Assembly: GCA_007922195.1 (NCBI GenBank)
Contig: ML681989.1
Coordinates: forward strand, 43,898,187 to 43,962,186
Direction: 5' to 3'
Source: Podocnemis expansa
Lineage: Eukaryota; Chordata; Testudines; Podocnemididae
Length of the DNA: 64,000 bases
Shown one piece after another: positions 23,401 through 33,559 of the stretch; positions within the stretch are counted from its first letter, which is position 1; each line of letters opens with the position of its first letter. The position numbers and the translations under genes are program-made. The notes under the pieces were generated by a model, which saw only the letters and a program-made list of their open reading frames with translations, ran no database searches and was not told the DNA's origin.

Positions 23401-23933
23401 TGAAGGGTGTCAGGGAAATCCCTGGTCTGGACAGAAGCAGGCCATGGCTGCACCCGGGGCTCTCCTGTGCCCACAACCGAACCAGCAGCAGCAGGAGGCT
23501 GCGGGCCCAGGCGAGCGGCGCACCCGATCGGCGTTTACACACGGGCAGCACCCAGCCCCAGTGCCGGAGCCACGCGGCATCGCCAGGCAACCGGAGCCAA
23601 AGTTTTGCTGCCCGGCGCGGGGGGAGCGGGGAGGAGGAGACGGCGCCACCCACCCCCGGCAGCGGAGCGGGGGTTTCCGCGCACCCGCCCCCCCCCCTTA
23701 CCGTGCTGGGGCGCGGCGGCACCATGCCCGGCTCCCCTCGCCTTGCCCCCAGGCGCAGGGGAGGGGCGGGGAGCCCGGGCGCCCCCCTGCTGCTGGCTCC
23801 GGCGGAGGGGGGGAGGGGACCGGTCGCCCAGCAGCGCGAGCTCGGCACAGGGGGCGGGGTGGGGGGGACGGAGCCCTGCGCCGGGCGCGGCCGTAAAGCG
23901 CTTCCGGGATCCGGGCCGCCGGGCTCGCGACAA

Positions 23934-23942
23934 GGGGCGGGG
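23934..23942 (+). promoter_or_regulatory. GC box (Sp1-like)
   Basis: GGGGCGGGG within the CpG island, about 30 bp upstream of the candidate start codon. Confidence 0.6.
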
Positions 23943-23969
23943 CCCGGCCCGCGCTACCCAGGCGCCAAC

Positions 23970-24004
23970 ATGGCGCAGCCCAGGCCGGCCGGCCGCCGGC
24001 GCAG
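23970..24004 (+). CDS. Candidate first coding exon (11 codons plus 2 nt), gene unknown
   Basis: An ATG at 23970 lies in good start context (A at -3, G at +4) and overlaps a YY1-like site, as in many housekeeping 5' exons. It reads MAQPRPAGRRR and reaches CAG|GTATCG, a plausible splice donor with GT at 24005. Without splicing the frame continues to a stop at 24053 (27 codons in all). No matching acceptor and second exon could be identified. The weak points are that the donor is only moderate and the gene is not recognised. The 257- and 217-codon frames overlapping this region start upstream and lack motifs. Confidence 0.35.
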
Positions 24005-24005
24005 G

Positions 24006-24015
24006 TATCGCGAGA
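24006..24015. promoter_or_regulatory. TCTCGCGAGA-like promoter element
   Basis: TATCGCGAGA matches the palindromic promoter motif TCTCGCGAGA at 9 of 10 positions. In vertebrates that motif marks TATA-less, often bidirectional CpG-island promoters. Confidence 0.6.
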
Positions 24016-24135
24016 GCTGGCGCGAGCAGTCCCGGCGGGAGGGGGTGGGGTGAAGAAGCACGCCGGAGGGGGGTTATGTCTCGAGGCCGTTGGGCGGCGA
24101 TAACCGCAAAGCTGCCCGGGCAACGGCCGCAGTGC

Positions 24136-24153
24136 GACGTCACGGGGGCGGGG
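24136..24153 (+). promoter_or_regulatory. CRE-like site followed by GC box
   Basis: GACGTCAC (24136-24143) is directly followed by GGGGGCGGGG (24144-24153). The combination would suit either a plus- or minus-strand start nearby. Confidence 0.55.
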
Positions 24154-24383
24154 CCCGGCGCGTTTGGGCTGGGCGGGTGAGGCTCCGTGGGGGTGGGGCT
24201 GTGCTGCTGGCGCCCAGGACCCGGGAGGTGTGCAATGGGCGTGCGCCTTATTGCGCCAAGTCAAGGGGTGGCAACCCAAACGATAAGAAGAGCCATTTTT
24301 AAAAACTGGTTCAATAAAGAAGTGTTTTGAGAACTGCAGTGGGTGTAGCCTCCTAGGCCGGGAGCTGGGCCAGGCAGGGGAGG

Positions 24384-24667
24384 GTTACCAGATACCAAAG
24401 CCTGGAAAGGAGGAGAGGGAAGTGGGAAAAGGAGGAGGTTGGAGGGCACAGGGAGGAAAAGTAGTATTACTGTAGTATTCTTCTGTTTTTAGGGGCCTTG
24501 GAATGCTTCCTCCTAAAAATAGGCTGTTCCCATGGCATTTCAGCATACTTTAAGCTCTGTAAGTAAGAAGTGAGACAAAATCATGTATTTTTAAAATGCC
24601 TGCCAGGCAGAGGCTGTGAAGGTAAAAAGGAGGATGTGCCCTCTTTTGCCTTGACGTTTGGTAACCC
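24384..24667 (-). mobile_element. MITE related to 5514-5776, reverse orientation
   Basis: The termini GGGTTACCAGATACC and GTTTGGTAACCC are inverted. The interior contains the same hairpin as the copy at 5514 but read on the other strand ('ctgtttttaggggccttgg' and 'cctcctaaaaataggc'), and the same 'aaaatgcctgccaggcaga' block. The flanks ('aggcagggga', 'gaggcgaggg') are only roughly alike, so the duplication has decayed. Confidence 0.8.
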
Positions 24668-25320
24668 GAGGCGAGGGTGAAACCAGGAGCAGGCCCCCCA
24701 CAGTCTCCCCCAGTGGTGGTGTCCATCTGCAGGGTCCCCAGTAACAAGGAGAGGGACTTGGAACTGGGAATGAGCCAGCCACAGTGTCCCAGGTGGTGAT
24801 AGGGGACCTGGAGCCCAGAGGGACAAGGGAGCAGACCCTGACCCAAGTCATTGATTTTGCCCCCCCAGTGGTGATGTGTAGACACCACCAACCTCCAACC
24901 CCCACTGACCAGCTCTCCTGGTTTTGTGACACAATAAAGCCACCAGAAGGAGAAGCCTAGGCGGAGCTCTTGATGCCAGACATTTAATGACAAAGTACAT
25001 TGCTTAGTTCTGATCTGTTGTGGTAAATAAATAATCTCCAGGAAGTGTTCTCAGTACCCATCCTGACTGCCTTCCCCACTGGCGTAACTTTGAATTTTGC
25101 TGCTTGGTAGCCTCCCACCTTTCCCCTATACTGTCCTAAGAATTTTTGAACGTTACTTCCTTCCTGGTAAAGTAACTCTTCTGCGAGCCTAGTCGGAGGC
25201 TGGGTTGTGCCCATCCACTGCTAAACCCCTCCCCCAGCCTAAGGGGAGGCAGCACTGGACTCAGATCCAACTACATGTGTGGGACAACTAATGCAAAACC
25301 GGGGAGGGGTGTGAGGCTAT
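24668..25320. other. Non-coding, partly GC-rich
   Basis: The first 250 bp contain imperfect repeats around 'caggtggtgat/cagtggtgatgt'. The rest is probably the 3' untranslated end of the LINE that follows. No gene. Confidence 0.35.
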
Positions 25321-25324
25321 AGGT

Positions 25325-26490
25325 TCAAAATTAGCATTTTGCAGGGGGTCTCCAAGTGGAGAACTCCAGACAGCGCCCACTGCTCCTGGAAGGTGTCAAC
25401 GGAGCCAGTGGACACCACCCAAAGGAACTCTGCTCGGATATGTGAACAAACAAGGAACCGGAAATACGCCCCACAGTCACAGAGACCCCCCTCCACTCCC
25501 TCGTCTTATAGATGGCAGTTTTAGAGAGGGCTAGGAGGAGGTTGATGAGAAGGTCCCATGACTTTCTGGAGCACAAATGGGGAGTGCATAAAGGAACAAG
25601 TGAGGGGAAAAGTGCAGCCAGAACCTCAACAAGAGGTTCTGCAGGAGCCGTAAAAGGACCTGCAACCTGGCGCACTCCAGGAATGTGCGCGCCAGGGTGT
25701 CCCTCACACCACAAAAGCGACAGGTGTAGGGGTATTGGGTAAACTGTGCCAAGTACACGCCCATGCTGACGGCTCCATGAAGGAGCCACCAACTGATGTC
25801 CCTGATGGGCCATGGGGTTAAGGTGGAATAGAGGCTGGCCCACCGGGGGTCCTCACCCTCCATGGGTGACATCAGGTCTCGCCCTTTGGTGTCTGGGTGG
25901 GACATAAGGGCAAGGAAATGGATGGTGTGGAGCACGAGCGTGTATAGATAGTCCTGAGGCGCGGTTCGGAAGGGGACCAGCTGCAAGTCTAGCAGCCAGC
26001 TGGGTGCATGGGGTGGGGGCAGCCGGGGGGGGGCTCGCCGGGGCGGGGGCCCACCAAAAGCTCCAGAGGGCCAGGACTGGGGGGGGGGCAGGGACTATCC
26101 TCTCGTAGAACCCACTCAAGGTACACCTGAGCAGCAGGCGGCAAGGCTCCCTTCACCTCCTGGAGTAGGCGACGAGGGGTGGAGAGCCCCATGTGCTGAG
26201 CCAGTGCAAGGGGATACACCCAGTCCCTCCAGGCAGGTAACCTTTCTGCCAGGGCAGGCAGGCAGAACAAAGCCAGCTTCTATATCTAGGGGTTTCCCAA
26301 TGATGTAACACCAACCAGCTCGAGCCCCCACTCAGATTTCTGGGAATCCTGCACTGTTCCCTGGGCAGCCCAAAGGCGTAAAGCTTCCCCACTTGCAAGC
26401 ACGAGTCTGAGTGTAGTAAGCAGAAATTTAAAAGTAGTAACATGTAATATAAAAGACCAAATAACAGAGGTCAGCACTGATCTAGAAAAT
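25325..26490 (-). mobile_element. C-terminal part of a LINE (Tx1/L1-like, zinc-binding RT tail)
   Basis: Minus-strand frames 25531-25986 and 25331-25843 join by a frameshift into a coherent stretch. It includes EDPRWASLYSTLTPWP, ISWWLLHGAVSMGVYL, CRFCGVRDTLARTFLECARL and NLLLALSKTAIYKTREWRG. The C-x2-C...H/E-x-C pattern after a W-x-LLHG motif is that of the zinc-binding domain found after the reverse transcriptase in several LINE groups. I recall an abundant reptile family with almost these words. The upstream part (25989-26477) is in several frames. The reverse transcriptase itself is missing, so this is a 5'-truncated dead copy. Tx1 versus another L1-like or R2-like assignment is uncertain. 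Confidence 0.75.
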
Positions 26491-27030
26491 CAGTATAGAG
26501 CAAAGTTCCCAACAACCCACACTGCGTAACAGAACATACAAGACCTAATGCAAAACCTTTCAACACAATCCCACATATCATAACAGCAAATGTAAACCCA
26601 TTAGCAAAACCAACACTGATCTGGAGAATCAGTGCTAACTAGGCTCCTGACCCACCATACAGTACGTAGGGAGTGTCTTTCACGGCAACTGTCTGCCAGC
26701 GCCAAGCACTGGTCACTCACTCCATCCTCTAGCACCATGCCTTGGCTCTGCGTGCTGTCCATTGGCTCCGCCCATTGGTGGTTACTGGCACTGCCCAGCT
26801 CGCCGCTGGCCGCTCACTCGGTCCACTGGTTCCACCCACTGTCCACTGGCTCTGCCCACCAGTCACTCACGCCACCCAGCTCGCCCCGGCTGCTCTCACC
26901 ATCCACTGGCTCCTCCAGCTGCTGCTCCGCTTCAGTGATTTCAGCTCAGAGAAAGGGTTTCCTCTCTCTCTAGTGATTTCAGCTTTTAAACCTCAAGTAG
27001 CTGGAAACAGCTACTTCTATTAAAATAACA
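26471..27030. repeat. Diverged tandem duplication and GC-rich segment
   Basis: A unit of about 140 bp beginning 'actgatct(a/g)ga(a/g)aatcagt' occurs at 26477 and 26617. Next come repeated 'ccattggctc/ccactggctc' phrases (26755-26915) containing CCAAT-like cores on the minus strand. It may be an LTR or a satellite relic. No termini were found. Confidence 0.45.
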
Positions 27031-27539
27031 AAAGCCTCAGAAAAACCCTAGCCAGATCTATCATTTGACAGTGGGGTCATTGAGGGGGGAAGCAAAATGC
27101 CTCAAGCACTGCTCCAGAACGAGCTATGCAAACCCCCACCCCTGTCATTCAACTTTTCCAGGCTGAAATATGCAGTGGCCTCTCTTACATTTTTTTTTTT
27201 TTAAACTAAGGGTAGCTTTTACCCTTTAACTAACCCAGACAGATTTGGAATAAACAGAGAGTAGCAATTCACAAATGACAGTAGTTTATTTTTCCCTTCA
27301 GTAGAATTGCAGATATTGACAGATTTGTGATCAGATTAGCCCCAAATACCATTACCCCACTATGCCTTGCACTCAGTATGCTAATACCTAATTGTGCTCT
27401 TTGTGTTCATGCTAATAATACAGGACCCATGCAGATTAGTTCCCCCCCCCCAGAAGCTGTTAGGCACAGCTTCTAAGCCTGCCTCACAGATGGAGCACTC
27501 ACATTTTTTTCCCAGCTGATCATGGTGGCTCCTGAAGCA

Positions 27540-28050
27540 AACAGTCTCCCATTCGGTGCCCACTGAGCTTGTGGAGCTCATCTTAGCATGGCAGGAGGAG
27601 GCTGCGCATCCCAGAACTGTTCCAGCTGAAAGAACTTTGGTACCTCTGGCCCCATTTTTTGTTTATGGGCAGAGGAGCTGTGCTGAGATACATTGCAGTG
27701 CCTTTCAAAAACCAAGGATATGAGGGAGGGGTACCAAAAGGCTAAGGAATCAAACTGTCCCTCTGGTGCAGAGCCAGAGACCTGCAGCTTCTGTAAGGCA
27801 TTAGGGGCCATCCTTGGTGACCCCGCCTCCACTGCCAAGAGACCCATAGTTATCTATGTGAGCGCAGAGGCAGTGGGCACCAGACTCAATGCCTGTCAAA
27901 GGAGGAGGAGGATGTGGCATACAGGACTGTGTTAGTTGGTGATGTGGAGCCAGGACCTCTTCTTGACCCCAGAGCACTTGAGCTAGTTCCAGCCTTCCAA
28001 CTCTGGTGTGAAGGAGAAGACAGATTGGGTAATTTTTTTTTTTTTTTTGT
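27540..28050 (+). pseudogene. Harbinger Myb/SANT-like DNA-binding protein relic
   Basis: Frame-shifted reading gives ELVELILAWQEEAAH near 27570, then MQCLSKTKDMREGYQKAKES and GAEPETCSFCKALGAILG from 27693. This is the helix-rich pattern of the Myb/SANT-like partner protein (L-x-LI-x-x-W near the N-terminus, then KELR-x-x-Y-x-KAREAN and a TC-x-F-x-x-L-x-AILG block). In active Harbinger elements this protein binds the transposon ends and helps bring the transposase to the nucleus. Here it has stops and frameshifts. Confidence 0.75.
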
Positions 28051-29277
28051 GAGCTTACTCTGCTTGTTTAAATGAGGTACAGTTGTCCTTGCGTTATTGC
28101 ATTAGACAGCTGATTGAAGGTAGAGAGCTGTACAACAGTAGCTGTATTTGTATATACTTCCCATTCCCCTATACAGCTCAGCAGCATGGCAGAAAAGTGT
28201 CTTAAGATGCACAAGGCTGTGACTGGAATTTTCCAGAAAGAGCTCTAGGTAGCTGCTCGAGGTACTTGACAATATGCTGCTGGAGATTCCCCAACAGACC
28301 TGCTTTGTTTCTTATTGCAGAAAACTTGCTTGCACCTATCTGCAATCATTGTACAGGAACCAAAGTGTCACACAGGCAAGCGGCATGGGGACCCAGTTTG
28401 AAGCTGCACACTTGGAGAAGATGCACCTTCTATGAGCCACACCTGTGCAAAATGGTGACACAATTTGAAATTTTGTCCCTATCTACCTGAATTAGTACCC
28501 CTGAACAATCACCAAGAATCTTTTCCCCCACCTTGAGTGTCCCCTCTCCCAGGGCACAGCTCACTGCCTGGATTGGTGTATTTCAGTAATGAATCAATGC
28601 TATGATTGTACTTGCAATCATGCTTCTGTTGATTGGTTTTTGTGCTTCTACTGATGTGTCCGTGTGGGAAAATCACTCCACACGAGGAGCGGCACTGGCT
28701 CCAGAACTTAGGACACATGCTCCCAGTGCCAGGCACCGACGCCGCCCCTGCTCCACACCTTCTGAGTGTCTGTGACTGAAAAGAAAGTGACTACAGAGAA
28801 CCAAGGAGGAGATGTTCCAAGAACGACTCCACTCCTCTGAGACCGAAACAATAAGAAAGGGCATGAAGATGCACTCTGTCAGAAAATCAAAAAAAGGATA
28901 AACAGGAGAAGCAGGGAAACCAGGAGCTAGAGATAAGTCATGAGCACACAATAAAAGCTATAGAGGAACAGAATTACTAAAGTCACTAACCAGCCTAAAT
29001 TCTTGCATATGTGTCTCCCTTGCAGCTAGCACAGAACCACTTTCCACTGAATGCACGCATTCCAACAGCACTACCAGCTCACATTATTACCCTTCAAACA
29101 GCTTCCAGAAAAATAGTTCACACTGCCCTCACTGCTTTCTCCCCTCCAGCCAAGCTTTTTGGGGATGTTGTGGATAATTGTTATTTAATAAAGAAATACT
29201 CTGAAAAATAACAAATCAAGTTGCAGCACACATTGATGCAGAGTGCTGGATAGCAGTCACACCATGGCACAGTACTG

Positions 29278-30236
29278 TTAATGAAGACACCTACTGCTTG
29301 TCAAAATGACTTCTGAAGCCCTCCCTAATTTGAATGGCTCCCTGTTGTCCCCCTCTAATAGCTCTGACATCTGGCTGTTCATAGTCAGCTGCAAGGCAAT
29401 ACTCCTCTGTGCACCACTGTGGGGAGGCTTTTCAACCTTAACTTCACAAATAATATGAAGCACGCAACTAGAACCATGAAAATTTTTCCTCATTTAGGTC
29501 TAACCTGCCATAAAGTCAGCACCAGTGAGCTTTTAAAATGCCAAATGTACATTCAATCATTTGGTATCTGCTCAATCTGTTATTATAGCACTTCTTGCTG
29601 CTATCCAGGTTGCCCATGTAAAGCTTCATGAGCCAAGGCAGTAAGGGGTCAGCTGGTCTCCCATGATAACTATAAGTATTTCAGCATCTCCCATTGGAAT
29701 CATTCGGTATGGAAAGAAACTCCTTTCTTGCAGCTTTTGGTACAGGCCAGTGTTCCTGAAAATGTGTGTGTCATGCACCTTCCATGACCAACCCATGTTG
29801 TCAGTCAAATGCCATGGTGATCCAAAAGTACCTGCAGTACCCTAAAGAAATGCCCTTTCTGTTGATATACTGTATTGCAAGATGGTTTGGTCAACACTGG
29901 AATATGCATATCATCTATCTCAGTTAGGGAATCCCATCTCTGAAGTCCTAAACTACTTCATACACATTTCCAAGAATCACAGGCCTTAGCAGAATACAAT
30001 TAATGACCTTGCAAACTTGTGATAGCAGCTCCTACCGTGGACTTCCTGACTCCAAGCTGATTAGTGACCAACTGGTAGAAGTCTGGATTGCCAACTTCCA
30101 AATGGCAATCACCAAGAGAGGGCCACTCTTATTTTGGTGTCCTTGCAGTGCAGTCCTGGCCAAGTGCCACACAGTTCCAGGAAGGTGGTTTTCTGCATCT
30201 ATTGCTCATCATCCCAGACCTTCATAACGATACAGT
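29278..30236 (-). pseudogene. Harbinger (HARBI1-like) transposase relic
   Basis: On the minus strand, in alternating frames, I read a helical N-terminal part (KVWDDEQ, TTFLELCG near 30150-30230), then QYINRKG near 29865 and a long block NMGWSWKVHDTHIFRNTGLY with QERSFFP (29626-29808). A GDQLTPYCLGS block follows, corresponding to the usual GD-x-AYPL-x-PWL, with KLYMGNLDS just after. These are the landmarks of the DDE nuclease domain of PIF/Harbinger transposases. A C-terminal tail ends near 29278. Several stops are present. Confidence 0.85.
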
Positions 30237-30242
30237 CCCACA

Positions 30243-30475
30243 ACTCAGTTTCGAAGGGATAGCTCTGTTAGTCCAGTTCAGCTAAACAAACAAGGAGTCC
30301 TGTGGCACTTAAAGACTAACAAATTTATTTGTCGCATGAGCTTTCATGGGACAAAATCCCACTTGGCAGCCTTCAAAGCATCTGACAAAGTGGGATTTTG
30401 TCCCATGAAAACTCATGTGATAAATAAATTTGTTAGTCTTGAAGTGCCACAGGACTCCTTGTTTCCATGATACAT
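30243..30475 (+). repeat. Foldback retroposon copy, both arms
   Basis: The head 'cgaagggatagctctgttagtccag' is on the left. Then come two long inverted arms: 'aacaaggagtcctgtggcac...ttcatgggacaaaatccc' and its complement ending 'gccacaggactccttgttt'. The arms pair over about 75 bp with a short centre. No clear flanking duplication. Confidence 0.9.
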
Positions 30476-30929
30476 AGCAGGTCAGACTCCTTGGATTCCA
30501 GGTCCTACTGGGAGCACGTGGTAAAGTACATAATGAAAGATGATGTGCTCAGAACACTGACAACAGTGGAGACCAGTGAAGGATTCGTTCTTTCGGCTAG
30601 AGATGGAAGGTGCACAAGAAACTAAGGTCCTTGAAAAATGCCACAAAATTGTCCCAAAGCCACGGAATAATGGGAGGGAAAAACACTATCAATGAGACAT
30701 TGAGCCAACCCCCATGATTCACTGCAATCCTCTCTGCCTTTCCACGACTCCTAGCTGCACAAGATGGCAAGCTGCACAGTGGGATAGCTGCCAACAGAGC
30801 AATGCACTCTCTCACTGTTGATGACCAGTGACACAATGAGTGCTATGTGGCAGGCAGAAGCATTATAATTATAGTGCTTTTTGATCATTGGTCTGACTTG
30901 TCAATACTAGAAAGCACTGTTGATACAAG
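30476..30929. other. Likely 5' region of the Harbinger relic, then anonymous DNA
   Basis: No gene. The 79-codon minus frame at 30597-30836 has no recognisable motif. It may be part of the transposon's untranslated region. Confidence 0.35.
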
Positions 30930-31128
30930 TCTCATTTCAGTACAACTATTTCAGACCCCTGAGGCACACAATTATGCTGACCTACTGGTAAGCCCCCATG
31001 TAGACTGTGCTATGTCGATGAGAGAGCTTCTCCCGCTAACATAGCTACCACCCTTCAGGAGATGGATTAACTATGCTGATGGGGAAGCTCGTCCCATCAG
31101 GATAGTAGCACCTTCACTCCAGCAACAC
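30930..31128. repeat. MITE relic with internal palindromes
   Basis: It contains two decayed palindromes, 'ctatgtcgatgagagagcttctcccgctaacatag' split by its centre and 'actatgctgatggggaagctcgtcccatcaggatagt'. It is preceded by 'ccccatgtagactgtg'. I recognise this as a common reptile MITE type, but the ends are not intact. Confidence 0.6.
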
Positions 31129-31131
31129 AGA

Positions 31132-31512
31132 GGCTATGTCTACACTACAGAAGTTAGTTTGAATTAACAAAGTATAACTAATAAGTTCAACCTTAATTTG
31201 AACTAAACCCGACCTTAGTAAGTCGAATTAATGTTTAAGTCGAATTAATGCACTTTGTTAATTTGAATTAACTGCCCTAATTTGAATTTATTTAGTTCAA
31301 ATTAGGGCTTAATCCTGGTCTACACTGCCCTTAGTTCAAACTAAGAATCGAACCAAGTGCTTACTTCAAACTAAACGCAGGTGTTACTAATTCAAACTAA
31401 GTTTTTATTAGTTCAAATTAAGAAATACTTTAATTTGAACTAGTCAGAGTCTATGGTGGACAGGGACTAAGTGACTTCAAATTCAAACTAACTTGCCAGT
31501 GTAGAAACACCC
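31132..31512. mobile_element. AT-rich MITE with TIRs and possible 3-bp TSD
   Basis: The left end GGCTATGTCTACACTAC and the right end GTGTAGAAACACCC are inverted. AGA flanks both sides (31129-31131, 31513-31515), as expected for a Harbinger-type MITE, although 3 bp is weak evidence. The inside is dominated by inverted 'agttcaaattaa/ttaatttgaact' phrases, which would let the strand fold extensively. Confidence 0.7.
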
Positions 31513-31515
31513 AGA

Positions 31516-32155
31516 CTATCACAATAGCACAGTATTAGTCCACTATTTATATATACACTATAGAGCTCACCCATGTTGGCCAGAACCATCGCTTGCTGCA
31601 GTCTGCAGCTCTTAGCACCTCTTGGCTCTGCTGTGTGGAAATAAATTTTTGCAGACTAATTTAAGTTTATGCAAGTTTTGCTTTTGTTCTTAATTAAATT
31701 TATGCTGTATCTTTTCCACTTGTCTGACCATTTATTCCTCAACATGGAAGCAATCCTCTCCATAACTGTGTTTTAGCCTCTTACCCCTCTTACACTAAAT
31801 GCAAAAGACACAATTTAGAACACGTTTTTCGATGTTCTTTTCCACACTTCCAATTTTCATGGACAGGGTTTGGAAATGTCATTTTTTGATGTTTCAATCC
31901 TATCTCAGCTGTTACAGAATTCCTCAAAGAGTTGATTCATGTTTGTGATTTCCTTTATTCTGAGTGCTTTTGTTATAGCTCAAGATTTGATAAACAAAGC
32001 TTCCTATAGAGGCCAATGCATTCATCATAACAATGTTAGATGACACATGCAAAGTTGTAAATCTTAATTAAGTCTTGCTTTATCTTCACTTTTTGTTGTG
32101 GACACTGTAGTAGTTCTTCCATCAGTTGTTTGGGTTTGGAAGCCAAAAAGCCAAA
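31516..32155. other. Anonymous AT-rich DNA
   Basis: Nothing recognisable. Confidence 0.4.
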
Positions 32156-32159
32156 AAGA

Positions 32160-32345
32160 AAAACCCCACAAGGTGTCCTGTCGCACTTTTAAAGACTAAC
32201 AGATTTATTTATTGCATGAGCTTTCATGGGAGAAAATCCCACTTCATCAGACGTTTTGAAGATGAGGCTAAATTAAAGAACGGGGGGAAAATAAATGCAG
32301 GGAAGTGTAAGTCATGGGAACAGGTCACACTGTAACAGCAAATTA
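32160..32345. repeat. Foldback retroposon copy, partial
   Basis: One arm ('aaggtgtcctgtcgcacttttaaagactaacag', 'catgagctttcatgggagaaaatcccacttcatcagacg') followed by the family core ('ggggggaaaataaatgcagg', 'gtaagtcatgggaacaggtcaca'). The second arm is missing. Confidence 0.85.
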
Positions 32346-32559
32346 AAATAGTTGTTAAACACCAGAAAACAGCATACAGAGGAAGATGAAGTCAAATCAC
32401 CTGTTGTAATGTGAGAAAACAATCAATGTCCAGATTAAGACCTGAAGCAAAAAAAAACAAAAACCCAATCTTCTTTAGATTTAGCATCTTTATCGTAAAA
32501 TGATACATCTGTGTACACATCAGTAATGCATAGCTTTGACTCCTCCAGCTTCATCAAAG

Positions 32560-33540
32560 GCACATTGTGAAAAACATACGTGATGGTCCACAATGCAGAA
32601 ATACTTACCGCCTTTGGCAAATTTTTTTTTTTTTTAATACTACTGGACAAGACTCCCCTTATGACCTGAAGTCAGCTGTGCTTTCTGACCAGTTTCTCAA
32701 GAGTCCGTTTCCAGCTGGGTTAAGAGATAGCCAACTTGTATTCACATGTCACAGTACTTCATCCCATTCAATTTCAACAAATAAAAAACACCCGAGTTCT
32801 TCTCTGAGCTTTGGAGACACAGCAAAATGGTTGTAAACTTTCAATACCATCATTTTTATTTCAACTGACAGCCAGTCACTTACATTTGCAAATATTGTGG
32901 GCTATGTACGTAAGGCAGTTCATCTCAGAATACAGTCATTTTCAGCATGTAACACCTGGTACATCAAGTTATTTACCATAGTTCACATTTTTATTATCGG
33001 TGTATGCAGTGATATAATTAATGGTTAGCAAGTGTTTCTCTAGGCAGGTCTTTACAGCACAATGAACATTTCTTGCAGATTCATCATAATCTTCATAAAA
33101 ACCGAGCAATTGGACTGCACACCCTGTGATATGGTGAAGTACTGCAAGCACATCAGAAACATCTTTCTGTTCACTTTACTTGAGGCATCAGTTGCTATGG
33201 AGAAATACACAAGCAGTTCTAGTGGTGATGGCAATAAATCTCACACACAATCCTTCAGAGACTTTGGGACCAAAAGATTGGTCCTTACTACCTCTGCCTT
33301 GGTTCTTCCACAAGACAATTTAACATTTGAATCCCAAAAATATATGATGACCAATCATATTGCCACAGTCCATGCTCTTATAACTAAAGCTGTATTTAAC
33401 TGTGGGGCAAAGAGTTGCAATATTACTTCCTGCAATTGTGTCACTTTCAGTGTTTGAAAAGACAAAGCATTTGTTAGTATTTGTCATACCTTTGGCTTGT
33501 ATCATGTTTTTCTTCTGTCAGTTGCTGCATGCAGCCATAA
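32560..33540 (-). pseudogene. hAT-superfamily transposase relic
   Basis: Minus-strand reading in several frames gives, in order, GRTKAEVVRTNLLVPKSLKD (about 33260-33330), YFSIATDASSKVNRKMF (33150-33210), NYITAYTDNKNVNYGK (32969-33020) and, further on, HVNTSWLSLNPAGN near 32740. The S-x-ATDAS motif followed by an AYT-D-N-x-NVNYG motif and an H-V-x-T-x-WLSL motif is the order seen in hAT-like transposases and their host-domesticated relatives. Stops and frame changes show it is not domesticated here. No zinc-finger N-terminus and no TIRs were seen. Confidence 0.65.
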
Positions 33541-33559
33541 GTCAGCTTTGACTCCATGA

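Larger units (their letters stand above)
23400..24280. promoter_or_regulatory. CpG island, candidate host-gene promoter
   Basis: This is the only long stretch of the window with very high GC and frequent CpG. It carries sites typical of TATA-less housekeeping or bidirectional promoters. They are an ETS-like GCTTCCGGG (23900-23908), GC boxes (23934-23942, 24144-24153), a YY1-like AACATGGCGCAGC (23967-23979), a TATCGCGAGA site close to the TCTCGCGAGA motif (24006-24015) and a CRE-like GACGTCAC (24136-24143). No TATA box is obvious. Many overlapping frames exist on both strands, an effect of the composition. No further exons of a host gene could be recognised in this window, so the gene body is probably made of long introns or lies outside. 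Confidence 0.8.
27440..30840. mobile_element. PIF/Harbinger transposon relic with two convergent genes
   Basis: A Myb/SANT-like gene on the plus strand (about 27540-28050) and a HARBI1-like transposase on the minus strand (29278-30236) lie tail to tail. Two genes of exactly these kinds are the defining content of vertebrate Harbinger elements. A foldback retroposon copy (30243-30475) sits near the transposase 5' end. The ends of the element are not fixed: the limits given are approximate, and no TIRs with a 3-bp duplication could be paired. Confidence 0.75.

Noticed and set aside
23400..24180. 217- and 257-codon frames and several minus-strand frames in the CpG island
   Set aside because: All frames are open at once because the region is GC-rich and poor in stops. 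They overlap heavily, are rich in A, G, P and R, and show no domain. Only the 23970 ATG has supporting promoter context.
27381..27581. 66-codon minus frame near the Harbinger left side
   Set aside because: It is the shadow of the plus-strand Myb-like relic and flanking DNA; no motif.
30243..30475. Foldback repeat as a microRNA gene
   Set aside because: The hairpin belongs to a dispersed nine-copy family here; there is no evidence of a specific precursor.
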